This document shows positions 1 to 11,499 of a DNA stretch of 64,000 nt, in pieces. Positions within the stretch are counted from its first letter, which is position 1; each line of letters opens with the position of its first letter. The translations under genes were made by a program, and so were the position numbers. This stretch comes from Humulus lupulus. Lineage: Eukaryota > Streptophyta > Magnoliopsida > Rosales > Cannabaceae. The notes below the pieces were generated by a model. It was not told where the DNA came from. It ran no database searches and saw only the letters and a list, made by a program, of their open reading frames with translations. The DNA lies in assembly GCF_963169125.1 (NCBI RefSeq), contig NC_084795.1, positions 262,193,042 through 262,257,041 on the forward strand. The letters run 5' to 3'.

Positions 1-925
1 AGAGTGTTTTACATGTGTTTTGACTAGGATTTTGGAGAGGCTCGCGCTAGAGGACCGTGCTTGTGACCTTGGTGCATCGGAAAGCTCGGGATACAGGTAA
101 GAAAACTGTAGCACTCATAGAGCAGGGCTTGGGCCCATAAAATTGTTGCAGGGCGCGACCCTAAATTGTATCGTTGCTAGGATGTAGCTTAATATGAATG
201 ATTGTATGTTTGATTGCTATTTGAGAATGCTAAATATGGTAAAAGCAGATTGAACGGCGAAGGGCTGAGAACGGCGAAGGCCGAGAACGGGGCCGAGAAC
301 GGCAGTGGAGCCGGGAATACCACTTAGCACATAGAGTGCTCGTGGTTAGGGTGAGACCCCAATGAATACATGGGATATCCTTACAGTGTAGACCGAGATC
401 CCAGGCTATGGTAACGCTTCTGGGACGGCATGGCCGTATATGTGTTAGATTTTATGGACTGTCTGACTAGATATGAGCTACTTGTTGTGTTGACTGTATA
501 CTATGCATATGTTATGTACTGTTTGAGTTTTCTTGCTGGGCTTCGGCTCACGGGTGCTCTGTGTTGCAGGTAAGGGCAAAGAGAAAGTCAATCAACCATG
601 AGTACGGAGAGCGTGGGGGCGGCGCGTACATGTTTGGCCTGCCCGACTGCTTTGGTTGGGAATATTTTGAGAAATGGTTGTACAAACCCTAGTTTTGATG
701 GTTAACTACGTGTAAACTTGTTTTGAGTTGTAAATATTTTATAAACTAAGTTCTGGGATCCCGTATGTTAAACTCTTGAACTTTTAATGAAATATAGTAC
801 GTTTTAAAGATTACAGCCTAGACTTCTGTTTTATCATACTTTTGTCTTGAAAACCTCGTTTAGCGAGTTGATTGCACATTTTAACCTCACTTAGTAACGG
901 CTCTAAGGTAGTAGGGCATTACAAC
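1..925 (-). mobile_element. Ty3/gypsy-type LTR, 5' part, minus strand, cut by window start
   Basis: Read on the minus strand, this begins at 925 with a TGTAATG terminus and runs through the same landmarks, in the same order, as the 5' part of the solo LTR at 32997-35173: the run around the first 60 bases with TTAGAGCCGTTACTAAGTGAG, a block near 600-650 (GCCAAACATGTACGCGCC), and the GAGCCGAAGCCCAGCAAGAAA block near 525-550. It is therefore the beginning of one LTR (or solo LTR) in minus orientation whose remainder lies left of the window. No coding capacity is seen. Family placement (Ty3/gypsy) is inferred from LTR size and termini, not from a protein domain here. Confidence 0.7.
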
Positions 926-1778
926 ACCCAAACTCGATTTTCAACTTCCCAAATCCTCCAAAACATACCTAAACATTACCCAATCACCAAATCAAAGTTC
1001 CTAAGCTTCCCAATGGTCCAAAACCATCAAAACCCAAGGTTCAAACGAACTAAAAACTCAACGATTCACAAAATCCAACTCAAAGCTTAGAAACTCTAAA
1101 AACTCAAAACTTAAACTTAGATTACCTTCAATTGAGTTGTTTTCCGTCAAATCATTCGGTTAAGACGCTTCTAATCTTTCCTAGGATCGTTATGCCTCGA
1201 TCCTCGCTTGATTCCGACTCCTAGAACTCGAGATTTCTTCAAAAAGGCTTCAAACGGTAAAATGAGCTAACGAAGGAGAGAGGAAATGTTTTCTAATATA
1301 CAGTTCTATCTGACAAGCTACTTCAAGCTTAAGTAACCTCAAATAAAACCTAGTGCTCGGGGTCCCGAAAACACCCCCGAGGATATTATAGTCAAAACTT
1401 CCAGAATTTCCTCCTGATCTCAAATACTCCCAATTTATCATCAAATAAACATTCTTATTACCCAATAATTGACCCCGTTATGACAAAACCGATAATCCAT
1501 TATATATGCCAAATAGCTCGAATATATCTCCATAATGATGGAATCTCATTCATGAATCACAAAATGCACCCAAATACACAATTATGCTCTAAACGACCCA
1601 AATTGCCAAAACAGTTTAATAAACAATTGTGGACCCACATGCTTGTATATAACATCATATTATAACATAATTCACATAAACATGCATATGTTCATTTAGT
1701 GGCATAATTAAACAAGTATGGCCCTCCCGGCCTACTAATCCAGCCATTAAACCGCATTAGGAATTTCGGGGCATTACA
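926..1778 (+). mobile_element. LTR 3' fragment, plus strand, related family
   Basis: This stretch ends with a GGGGCATTACA terminus at 1778. Its last ~450 bases resemble the end of the solo LTR at 32997-35173 in plus orientation: a CGGGGTCCCGAAAACACCCC block near 1366, a CCCACATGC block near 1640, and a CTAATCCAGCCATTAAACCGCATTAGG-like run before the terminus. It adjoins the minus-strand LTR end at 925/926. The simplest reading is that the minus-strand LTR inserted into a plus-strand LTR whose left part lies outside the window. The small ORFs here have no recognisable domain. Confidence 0.6.
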
Positions 1779-2485
1779 GGGTCTCTGTATGCATACATGA
1801 GAAAAATGATTCAAATGAAATCATTTCTACATCTCAAGGGATGAGACTTATACTCCCTAAAGAGATTCACGGTTGATGGTAACCTATCCTAATACTAGTA
1901 ACCAAACTAGTATTAGGTTCAGTAGGTAATAACAAGTCAATCAAGTGAATAGTAGTAGTACTCAAATTTTGTCCCATCTGAGATATGAGTACTAGTGTGT
2001 TACAAAAATGAGGGTTAAAACCGAAAGGTTTTTTAATAGAACTCGGTCTTGAAAAGACAAGTATTTTAGGGTAACAAAATACTGTAAGAGTTCTACCTAT
2101 ATAGACCTAGGGGTGGTGCCGCCCCTTATGAGAATTGAGAGTCATTCTCAAGAAAAGTCTATGAATGGAATGTGCACATGGCCATTAATGGTGCGAAAGC
2201 GAGACATTGAGGTCTCAAGTGAACATAGAAAAGGTGTGTGTGTTATCACCGGTTTGTTATCAAGGGATAGTGGTTCAATACTTCGACAACCAAAATTTCA
2301 ACAAACTTTGTGGTAATTACACTAAGGTAAAATTCAAGTCGAAAGACATTTTACTTTATGCATCAATGCAAAGGTTTCTATAGAGAGGGGTTATTTAATC
2401 AAGTGGGGGAATATTATATTTCATATAATGTTTGATTGATTAAATAAGTGTTACAATAGATAAACTATTTAATCTAGTGGGAGAA
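1779..2485 (+). mobile_element. Copia 3' internal remnant
   Basis: A short run near 1831-1878 can be translated as a typical C-terminal end of copia polyprotein (TSQGMRLILPKEIHG then stop). It is followed by non-coding sequence and a polypurine-type motif (TAGTGGGAGAA, 2475-2485) immediately before an LTR start. Upstream pol is absent, so only the 3' tail survives. The ORF at 2113-2316 has no domain and is probably chance. Assignment is tentative because only about 16 residues support it. Confidence 0.45.
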
Positions 2486-3558
2486 TGCTATATTATTTAT
2501 AATATTATATTATTTTATAATATAATGTTTTGGATTAAATAAATGTGACAAAGAGTGTCACATATTGTAACATATAATAGAGAGTTACATTATTTAAATA
2601 TATGTGAAATATCCAAATATGTAACATATTTGGTGTTACAAATTCAATCACAAATTTGTAACTTCCAAAATTTACCCATTATTGTGTAGATTTGTTGTTA
2701 CACAATATTGAGATGAATTTCTTAAAGCTATATGTGAAATGGTTGTTAGAGATGTGATTTTAACTCCCATAATGTGTATGGAAGTTACAAAATCAAGTGG
2801 GAATGAATTTGGAACGTTTTGGCAAATTTGGAAAATTGGTTGCTGAAAAAACGTCTTGGGCCACGGCAAGTGTTTTTCAGGCCGCGACCCAAGAGGCAGA
2901 AAACATCGTGGGTCGCGACTCATGTTTTTCAGGCCGCAGCCTGAGCGGCTGACAGCATTTTCCAAACTTCGGTTTTATCCAATTTTGAATGTTTCCAACA
3001 GCCAAGTAACTCCCAAATCTCTATTTTAATTCCATAAACATCAAATTAATCATTGGTAACAACCATGGGGGTTTGTAGAATTTGAAATTCAAAGGGTGTC
3101 TCAAAACTCTATAAATAGGAGCCTAATGCTCACTTGTAAGACACACCATTTTCTATCCACAAAGCACTTGGCTGGAAAATACACCATAGAGGCTTGATAA
3201 TTCCAGTGAGCTATTTCCTAGAGAGATCCCTTAGTGCTTAGAGAATAGGGGGAAATAAGCTTTTGGCCAAAGGTTTTGAACCTTGTTCAAGTTGGTGATC
3301 CCCACTGCTCTACACTTTGGTTGTGTGAGAGTTTGTTCTTTTTATTGATTTTATTTTCATTATTTTGATCTTATTTACTTGTATTATTATTGTTTTGAGT
3401 TAGTAATCGTCTTCTTCTACCTCTTTATATTTACTTGTATTTTGAGCAATTGAGTTGTAATGTTTATTTAATCAATTACCTTGTCAATTGTATTTTTGCA
3501 TAGAGTTGTAATTTTGTTTTTCCATGTTTCCATTGAGTATAAAAATATATTCTCTAAC
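2486..3558 (+). mobile_element. Copia-type LTR (1.07 kb)
   Basis: It starts TGCTAT just after a GTGGGAGAA purine tract and ends TCTAACA. A second copy of the family lies at 14295-15448; both share an AAGAGTGTCACAT block, a GGGAATGAATTTGGAACGTTTTGG-like run, a GC-rich block repeating GGCCGCG, and a CTCTATAAATA promoter element (3109-3119 here) followed by AATGCTCACTTGTAAGACAC. The TATA element marks the probable transcription start of the element. No gene is present; the minus ORF at 2672-2965 lies inside the LTR. Confidence 0.65.
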
Positions 3559-5009
3559 AATTAACATTCAATCCCATAACCTAACCTCGAGACCAATATC
3601 GAGCCCTCAGGAAGTCCTAATTCCACCAAACGAGGTGGAGGAATAAAACCCCGAGCCCCTGGGCAAAAAACCCTAAGAAAACACCCAAAAATCCACTTCT
3701 GAAGGTAGGGTAGTGCTACAGTGCTACAAGCAGAGGCAAAAACGCCCAGGAAAACTAGGCTTAGCGCTGTAGCGCCCTAAGGCTAACGTTATAGCGCTAT
3801 TTACAGCACCAAAACACCTTGAGTTTTCTCCTTTGATTTTCCTCGAGCCAAAACTCCATAAAACCCCTCCTAACCTCAACCTCACTACAAATTGAGTCTA
3901 CCATCCTCTGCATCTCATCCCACAAAGCCCAACAACATAAAACTTAGCCACATGCACCATCAAACAAAGAAAACAAGAATTGAACTCAAAAACTCATCAG
4001 CAGAAACCAGAAACAACCCAGCAACTCAGATGATCAAGCTCAAAATTCCTTACCTTTAATGGAGAGTCCAATCCTAGGTTGCCCTTCATATCCTTCCAGT
4101 CCTTAACTCCTCAGTTCCCAAAGCTCAACTCCTTGAATTCCCATCCAAAGTTCAGATTCAAAGACCAACACAACAGAATTCAGCAATCCCATAAAATAAA
4201 CTAGAAACCTTACCTTAATTGAAACTAATTCCAGTATTACTTCCTAGCTTCACCAAGGACCCAAGTTCCAAGCCTTAGCCTAAGCCTCCTCTGAATTACA
4301 GCTCCAAAAATCCTCAAGAAATGGTACAGGAAGAGGAAACCGGGTGAGAGAGAAAGGGGGTTAGCTTATGTGTTCTGCTTTCCTTCTTTCTTCCTTTTTC
4401 CTTCAGTTTCCTCTATATTCTACAAATCCCACTAAGTGTAAAAAGGTAGATTAATACGTGTGTCTTTTTAAACACCAAAAGACCATATTGCCCTCCCAAA
4501 CATAACCAAGCCTTTAAGTCATTCTAAGGGCATTTTGGTCATTGTTCCCAATTCCCGCTAATTCCTCAAGTGTCCCTAATAATTACCGCTTACATCTTGT
4601 CACCTAACTAATCACCAATTATTTTCCTCAATGTCAAATAGTCTCCAATATATTTCCCAAATTCCCAGAAATACCTCAAGGCTCCCCCGAGCCGGGTATA
4701 AATTCCCACCGTGACTTTTTCGCTAAACCGCTCACTAGGATCGCCTTGAGTCACAAGCTGCAAATATATCCACATAATGATGTGGTCTCAACAATAAATC
4801 ACAAATAATTACACTTATGCCCTCAACGGGCCAAATTTACAATTATGCCCTTTTAATCTAATCAGGGCCCACATGCATACTAATACTCATAATCATGCAT
4901 CTCATATATCCAAATAACCATATAAGCATGCTTATCACATAATCCAGTTATGCCTTCCCAGCACACTAATCAAGGCCCTTAAGCCTTATTAGTGATTTTG
5001 GGTTGTTAC
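3559..5009 (+). mobile_element. Gypsy-type LTR, 5'-truncated
   Basis: It ends with a GGGTTGTTACA terminus and carries the same 3' landmarks as 926-1778 and the solo LTR at 32997-35173: a GAGCCGGGTATAAATTCCC block near 4690, a GACTTTTTCGCTAAACCGCTC block near 4711, and GGGCCCACATGCATA near 4865. Its 5' part is missing at the junction with the copia LTR at 3558. A segment at 3706-3810 is rich in GCTGTAGCGC/TAGCGCTAT-type motifs. No ORF of interest. Confidence 0.6.
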
Positions 5010-5979
5010 AAAACCGCACTAGTAACCATTCATTAAAGATTCCTTACTTTAATATGTTACTGACTATGTTATTCATTATATATGATCTTAATTCTCTCGT
5101 ATTAATACAAGATCATATTTTCATGAATGAACAAGGAATTTTCTTGATATTATTATATAATTAATTCAAACATTAATTATAACATTCAAATATAATAAAA
5201 TATAATAAAATGGATCCTAACAACTTCACAGCTACATAAGCGTTTTCGAGCTTGATTCATGTTTCGAGCACAGCATGACTCCAATGTAATCTGTTAGGTT
5301 TTACCGAGACTACCCTTCAGAAGAAGCCTTTTCCCTCCGGCTCACCTTACAGACTCGGGTATGAATGACGTGGTGCCTTAACGCGATTGACCATTTAACG
5401 TAAGTAGTCATGCCGACTACCGTTTGCATATTTAATATCCACACTTGCGAGCCTACATTTCGAGGCTGCTTTTTATATCTTGAAATTTGGGGTGTAACGA
5501 ATTGATTTTAGTTATTATGGGACGATACGAGTCTTTTAACTACTTTACTACTTGTTTGATTTGTGCACTTGTAAGCATAGTATTTATTTTTTCGCAACAG
5601 TCACCCCAAATCCTTTCTCTCTTGCTGATTATATTATCATCAATCATTCTTCTAATTCTCATATTTTACGCTAACTTAATTTGATTGATCATGCCCTTTT
5701 AAGAATCACAAATCTACATCCTTAATAAAAATGAATCACAAATTCATATTAAAACTAAATGAGAGATGTTTCTTTTTTGGAATTTTTTTAAAGGAGAACA
5801 AGAGCCTTCTTAATTTTGGCAAAATTGTCTCTCCAAGCAAAGTTTATTATTCATAATTATACCCAATTCTATTTTGTTTATAATTCATAATTATATCCAA
5901 TTTCTAATTACATGGTAGCTTTTCAAAAGTACCATTATTGAAAATTAATGTTATTTAAAAAAAAAAAAAAGACAAACAC
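5010..5979. other. Gene-free stretch with repeat debris
   Basis: I see no gene. 5010-5210 is AT-rich. 5215-5500 looks like the 3' portion of another LTR, with a GGGGTGTAACG-type end at about 5491-5500, but I could not match it to another copy in the window. The 65-residue ORF at 5487-5684 is hydrophobic and low-complexity and is probably not a gene. Confidence 0.4.
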
Positions 5980-6330
5980 CAGTTTGACCCCTGAGTTTTT
6001 TTCAAATGCGCGATCGACCCCTGTGTTTTGTTAAATGACAATCCGGATCCTGTGTTTTACAAAATGGATCACAATAGTACCTTATAGCCAATTTTGGTAA
6101 AAAAAATTTTAAATATAATATTTCATTCTCAGCTCCTCGACCACTTTCTCTACTTCTCTTAACCTATCACATTACTAACGACCCGAAAATTAATCTTATA
6201 ATTGAAAATATTTGAACCAAAATTAGGTTTGTGGTACTATTTTGATCGCGTATTCAGGAAAAACACATAGGCCAAAATAGTATATTCTCATTAAAATATA
6301 GGGCATTTGAGACTTTTCATTTATTTACTT
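5980..6330. repeat. Degenerate foldback MITE
   Basis: The left side carries repeated phrases of the type GACCCCTGTGTTTTG and a block CAATAGTACC...CCAATTTTGGT (6072-6100). The right side contains the imperfect reverse complement (ACCAAAATTAGG...GTACTATTTTG near 6213-6243). This resembles, in diverged form, the foldback element at 57254-57610, so a hairpin-forming non-autonomous DNA element is likely. Termini and target duplication are not clear. Confidence 0.45.
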
Positions 6331-6889
6331 TTGGGTGTTTCTCCAATGCACTCTTTTTTTTTTGGTATACCAGTGCACTCCTTCCTTGTTTTCAATACTA
6401 ATGATTTTTAGCATAACTTATTATTATTTTTTTATGATTGTGTATATTATAATTATTTTAAGCATCTAACAAATTTTTAGACAATTACGAAAAATTTATA
6501 ATATCGAAAACATGGTTAAAACATGTTACTGTACATAAAAAACTAATTACATGTGTAAAAAATTATTTAAACCTTACTTTTAATTATTTGAAATTTACAA
6601 ATACTCTTAATAACTTATAAAAAAAAATTATGAAAAAGTCATCCGAATATAAGAGGGGTGCCAGTATATAAATCTCCAAATACAAGAGTGGTGCAAATAA
6701 ATGAATTTCCCTTTAATTTAATTTAATTTAATTTAATTTTATTAATAAGATAGACAATACAATAAAATCACGAAAACAAAGTCAGTGTGGGCCATTGGAT
6801 CATCTACTCTGCTCTGGCTAAAGAGAGTGAAGTGTCGTTACCATTCTCCTTGGCCACATTCACTCAACTCCCATTTGGGTCTCTCCGCC
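6331..6889 (+). promoter_or_regulatory. AT-rich upstream region of the acyltransferase-like gene
   Basis: This is non-coding DNA before the start codon at 6890. It contains a pentanucleotide microsatellite of TTTAA units at about 6712-6739. The open frame extends upstream of 6890 to 6785 but without an ATG, so the 5' leader is probably short and lies within about the last 100 bases. No confident TATA box was identified. Confidence 0.4.
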
Positions 6890-9800
6890 ATGTCCGACGA
6901 CGACAGCAACCTCTTACGACCTGTCGGCGGAACCGAGTTCAGCTGGTGTAAGGCAGTACCCGTCGGTACCGGAATTACTGTTTTAGCCCTCTCTCTTTCC
7001 AAGCCACCTGACATCTCATATCTCCAAAATACCCTCCACCGTTTCCAAACTTCTCAACCCATTCTCAACTCCTACATCCACTTCAACCCCACCACCAAAT
7101 CATTCTCCTACATAAGGCGCCCCAACCCAGATCTCCAAATCCAACCCTTCGATCTTCAATCGACGGCTCAGATTCTTCACGAGCTCCAGAAGGACCCACA
7201 AAACGACGCCGTTACCCCGTTTCAACTCATCCTCGAGCACGAGCTCAACCGCAACAGCTGGCGTGATCCCAACGACGATGCTAACGTGTTCTTCGCCAGC
7301 TTGTATTATCTGAGCGAGGCTCAATGGGTTCTTGCATTGAGGCTTCACACGTCGGTGTGCGATCGGGCGGCGGCGGCGGCGCTGCTGAGGGGGTTGCTGA
7401 GGGAAATGAGTGGCGGAGGAGAGAGAGAAAGGGGATTCGAGGGAAATGGTGAGGTTAGTTTGGGAATTGAGGAGATTATCCCAAAGGGGAAAGCTAATAA
7501 GCCATTTTGGGTTAGGGGAGTAGACATGGTTGGGTACTCGTTGAACTCGTTCAGGCTGTCGAATTTGGAGTTTGTAGAGCCCAATTCGCCGAGACAATCT
7601 CGGGTGGTGAGGCTTCAGATGAACTCGTTTCACACCGAGAACTTACTCACTGTAAGTCTACCTGAATTAGTCCTTAAATTAAATATATTTTATTTTATAA
7701 TTATTTATCTTCACTTTATCTTATATATATATTTTGTTGAGGAAATGTTACTTGATGTTTGTTTTATGATAGTTTTTGTTATCGGTTTAAGTAAATATTG
7801 AACTAATTTAGGAAGAAAAAGAAAACTAAAATAATAATAATAAAAAAGAGTGCGCAAGTATCAGATAATGCGTTCTCATTTAAAAGAATAAAATAATGAG
7901 TAAATAAGAATTCACCAGCTTTAACACTTACACTAAGAGCACTCTCATTAGTGCTCTCCGCCATCTTTTAAAATACATCATTAAAACACACTTTTTTTCT
8001 ATTTTACATTTAAATTTTACATTATATTATATATCAGCTTCTCTATATATTTCTCTACATCATTTAAATATTATATCTTTAAACATATTTTATTACTTAA
8101 ATTAAAATAAAATAATTGAAAAAAAATAATAATAATAAATATATACTAAATGGAGAGAAAAAGCTTATAAAGAAAAATAATAATATTAAAATATTATATA
8201 AAAGATATATAAATATAGAGATGGATTAATTGGAGTTTGTGCATAGCTATTATAAATATATGTATAAAGGAGCTGATAGAATATGTTTTTATGAGTTTTA
8301 GCTAAATATTATAAAGAAAGTGTATTATAAAATATATCACAAAACATACATTTTTATAATTTACCTCAAACCTTTTACATTATACCATACATCTGTTTCT
8401 TTACATTATTTATATATATTATATTCTTAAAAATATTTTATTCATTTTAAAAAATAAAATAATTAAACATAATAGTATCACACTCTCATATATATATATA
8501 TATATATATATACAAAAGTTTATAAAAAAATAATAAAATATTTATACCTTGATGAATAATATTTCACTACTTATAAAGAAATACTATTCATTTAGGTAAA
8601 AAAATATAACTTTACATCATCTAATGGAAGGCTACTTAACTATTTTTTCTCTATATTATAAAGAATAACACATTTTAGCTCATCCAATGTAAGTGCTCTA
8701 AGTTTGGTTGGAGGGAGAATAGGGTAGACGGAGAGTAAAGTACGGAGAGAGATGAAAGGAAATTATAAGGAGTAATGATATGTGCACCTAAAATATGTAT
8801 ATAAATATTACACACAATAATGTGTCACTGTTTTTTTAAATAATAGTGAGTCCTAATTTTAATAAATATGATTAGGTAAGTTAAACTGTCACATGATGTA
8901 TAATGTTTTTGTGTATATTTTAGAGTAACTTATTATTACTCAATTATAAATGATCTTGTTTGATAAGAACGAGAGGATAGATGAGAAGATAGTAATCTTC
9001 CATTGGAAGGATTCATTCTTTCCCTCCCAATTTATTTAAAATTACAATTATATCCTCTTAAGATATTATTAAAAAATAATTATAATGCTAAAACAAATAA
9101 TTTCGTAAATATATACTTATCTATCATTTTACTACTTCATCTCTCGTACCAAAACACCAACACCGTAAAAAGATTATCACACTCTTCCCCATTCTCTTTA
9201 TTCTCGTGATTCATCTACTCTCCATTCAACCAAACATAGCTTTAGTTTTCCGTGTTTTATATGGTTGCACAGAAATCCATCACGTGAAATACACGTGGGT
9301 CCCATGTTATTGTTGTACGACAATTGTCCTATTGAGTCTTTGAAATTAAAATTGTTGTCGTACCCAAAATCATTGCACTTTTTAAGTTTGTTCTTTCACT
9401 GCTGTTAAAAAAAACAAATCATCTTTTACATTTCGTTTTGGTTTTAATTGAGTCTGGGAATTTTTTTTCTTTCTTTTTGTTAAACGAATTATGTTACTTC
9501 AAAATGATGATCGAATTCAACACTCTCCATATTATTATGCCATGTTTGTTAGTGTAGTGTACCCTCTTATTAGAATAATAATTCTACTGTATTTTCACTA
9601 CAACATATGTCAGTCAATAAATAAGTTGACTCAAAATGATTACAGGGTTGCACGTCAAGGGGAATCAAAGTGTGCGCGGCGTTGGCAGCCGCAGGACTGA
9701 TTGCTGCGCATTCATCTAAAAAGCTTCCTCAAGACCACAAGGAAAAATACGCTGTCGTAACTCTCACTGATTGTCGTTCAATTCTTGAACCACCTCTTTC

Positions 9801-10345
9801 TAACAACAATCTTGGTAAGCAACAACAACTCACAACTTTATTTATTTTCATTGATTTTTTGTGCTGATTGGATTTATAATACAGGGTTTTATCACTCTGC
9901 CATCCTTAACACTCATGACGTAACCGGAAGAGATACACTATGGGAGTTGGCAACGAAAAGCTACAAGTCATATGCCAACGCCAAGAACTCAAACAAACAT
10001 TTCACAGACATGTCGGACTTGAACTTCCTCATGTGCAAGGCCATAGAAAACCCGAGTTTGACTCCGTCCTCTGCCATGAGGACTGCTTTCATGTCGGTTT
10101 TTGAGGATCCAATTATTGACCAAACTGATGAATTGCAGCAAGAGATTTGCTTGGAGGACTACATTGGCTGTGCTTCAGCTCATGGAGTTGGTCCGTCCAT
10201 TGCTGTTTTCGACACCATACGTGGGGGGAGTTTGGATTGCACTATGGTTTATCCGTCGCCCTTGCATTCGAGGGAGCAAATACAGGATTTGATTGATCGT
10301 ATGAAGAACATTCTTGTTGATGCTTGTGTTAGTGTCGATGTCTAG
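6890..10345 (+). CDS. Acyltransferase-like (condensation-domain fold) protein, 3 exons
   Basis: Exons 6890-7651, 9646-9814 and 9885-10345 join into 464 codons (463 residues). All junctions are GT-AG, the frame is preserved, and the stop TAG is at 10343-10345. I chose ATG 6890 as the first in-frame ATG. Residues 1-254 come from exon 1. H153 and D158 in LRLHTSVCDRAA resemble the catalytic HxxxD region of CoA-dependent acyltransferases and condensation domains, but with four rather than three residues between. The DFGWG motif of canonical BAHD enzymes is not seen. The C-terminal part contains SRGIKVCAALAAAG and GHSAILNTHDVTG-like strands (here GFYHSAILNTHDVTG), also typical of the fold. By analogy it would transfer an acyl group in the cytosol; the substrate is unknown. 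Intron 1 (1,994 bp) holds at least one MITE. The gene looks intact; the family is moderately sure, the function is not. Confidence 0.8.
7937..8698. mobile_element. Tourist-like (PIF/Harbinger-type) MITE in intron 1
   Basis: The element is flanked by TAA on both sides (7934-7936 and 8699-8701), the target duplication typical of PIF/Harbinger elements. Termini are imperfect inverted repeats: GAGCACTCTCATTAG at the left and, in reverse complement, GAGCACTTACATTGGATGAG at the right. The 762-bp interior is AT-rich and contains two similar halves (about 7980-8120 and 8330-8470), so it may be a dimeric or composite copy. It has no coding capacity and lies within the first intron of the acyltransferase-like gene. 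Confidence 0.65.
8700..9243. mobile_element. Possible second MITE in intron 1
   Basis: The left edge reads AGTTTGGTTGGAGGGAGAAT and the right edge, in reverse complement, reads TATGTTTGGTTGAATGGAGAG, suggesting terminal inverted repeats directly abutting the Tourist-like element. The interior is AT-rich, and another similar phrase (TTGTTTGATAAGAACGAGAGG) lies at about 8956, so the true boundary could be there. No clear target duplication was found. Confidence 0.35.
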
Positions 10346-11074
10346 AGTGATAGAAGTTGACGATGATGATTTGTTTGACATGTTTGGGGTAAAAGTAAAA
10401 CACTTTGGATCATTTCTAAATCAAATGATGGTTTAAAAGCTGCACTCATGTGTGGTTCAACTTGGCTGCAAATAAAAAAGAAAATTTCCTATGCACTGAT
10501 GAATTGGATGAAACTCGTGAATCCATCATCAATCTCAACCATGAGCCATGTCACACCCTTTACCTTTTTTTTAATTAAGAAAAAACTCTTATTCTTATGA
10601 CCACTTTTGTTATATCCTCGATTAAAAAAGTGGGCGGTGAAGTAAAAGTTGCTCAAAAGACCAGGCAACTAAAGATCCTTATCACGCTATTTCCTTTTCC
10701 TTCTTTTGGGTTTCCACCATTGGTCCTAACATAGGAAGTCATAAATAAATTAAAAAAGGATAGAAGTGTTAAAGAGTCCAAATCAATGAAAATTGTTCCT
10801 TTCATTTGCAGAGTTTCTAAGTTCAAATCTCTCAGTTGGAGGAATAACATCGAAATTGATCAAAACAAGCTCTCCATGAGTCAGGAAAGAGCTGTTTGCA
10901 CTTGCATAGAACTTTTCTTTTGTACATTTTTTTTAAGAAAAAAAAAATTTCATGGAATCGAAAAAGTCTTTAGCCAAAAAGGCTCTATATACACAATCCC
11001 ACAACATAAGCCTCTCTTTTTTCTTTTCTTTTTTGATAAAAGAAAAACTTACAAAGATGATCACTCACACACTG
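10346..11074. other. Intergenic region between two convergent genes
   Basis: A polyadenylation-type AATAAA lies at 10471-10476, 126 bases after the acyltransferase-like stop codon on the plus strand. The rest is the shared downstream region of this gene and the minus-strand SAUR gene. The ORFs at 10653-10850 and 10786-11139 have no recognisable domain and are taken as chance. Confidence 0.5.
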
Positions 11075-11455
11075 CTAAAGAAGCTCCTCGACGAGTTTGC
11101 CGAAATCAAACTTACCGTTACTACATTCGACAGCACTGACGACCTCTCGAAAAGCAGAGACACTGCATGGAACGACGAGGCCATTCCTCTGCTGAAACCC
11201 AAACTCGTCGTAGGCCTTCTCCAGGAGCATCTTGAAGAGCGGGTGAGATAGAAAGGTCGTGGGAACCACAAACCTCTGCCTCTCTTCTCCAACGTAAACG
11301 GCCAAAAACCCAGTTGGGATTTGAGACCCTTCTTCCTCTTCAAATTCTCTAAGCAAACTCTCATGGTACTCTGATCCTCTCTCTCTCTCAACTCCCCCCA
11401 TAACCCTCACTTTCTTTGCCAGTTTTTTTAAATTAACTATCTTCTTCCCCAACAT
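11075..11455 (-). CDS. SAUR family auxin-responsive protein
   Basis: This is an intronless 126-residue ORF, the usual size and structure for SAUR genes. After a basic N-terminus (MLGKKIVNLKKLAKKVR) and an acidic linker, residues about 46-110 match the SAUR domain: IPTGFLAVYVG, QRFVVPTTFLSHPLFKMLL, EKAYDEFGF and GLVVPC. SAUR proteins are small, short-lived products of auxin-responsive genes; several members promote cell expansion by inhibiting PP2C.D phosphatases and so activating plasma-membrane H+-ATPases. The length, start and domain order all look intact. Which SAUR subgroup it belongs to cannot be decided here. It is transcribed toward the acyltransferase-like gene with no sign of joint regulation. 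Confidence 0.93.
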   Translation of the reverse strand: MLGKKIVNLKKLAKKVRVMGGVERERGSEYHESLLREFEEEEGSQIPTGFLAVYVGEERQRFVVPTTFLSHPLFKMLLEKAYDEFGFQQRNGLVVPCSVSAFREVVSAVECSNGKFDFGKLVEELL

Positions 11456-11486
11456 TCTTTCTGTACTTTTTTATGTATGTTTTGTG

Positions 11487-11496
11487 CATATATAGA
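11487..11496 (-). promoter_or_regulatory. TATA box candidate of the SAUR gene
   Basis: On the minus strand CTATATATGC lies about 32 bases upstream of the ATG at 11455. If used, it would give a very short 5' leader, so a more distal start is possible. A GA/CT dinucleotide tract at about 11534-11549 lies further upstream. I did not find a clear auxin-response element (TGTCTC-type) close to the gene, but the search was by eye. Confidence 0.45.
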
Positions 11497-11499
11497 TTT

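Noticed and set aside
872..1090. 72-residue ORF
   Set aside because: It spans the junction of two LTRs and has low-complexity composition.
2672..2965. 97-residue minus-strand ORF
   Set aside because: It lies within a copia LTR; the copy at 14456-14797 has a similar but not conserved ORF, so it is a by-product of the shared LTR sequence.
7100..7633. 177-residue minus-strand ORF
   Set aside because: It lies fully within exon 1 of the acyltransferase-like gene and is its shadow.
11065..11391. 108-residue minus-strand ORF overlapping SAUR
   Set aside because: Another frame of the SAUR gene; the SAUR frame has clear family motifs, this one has none.
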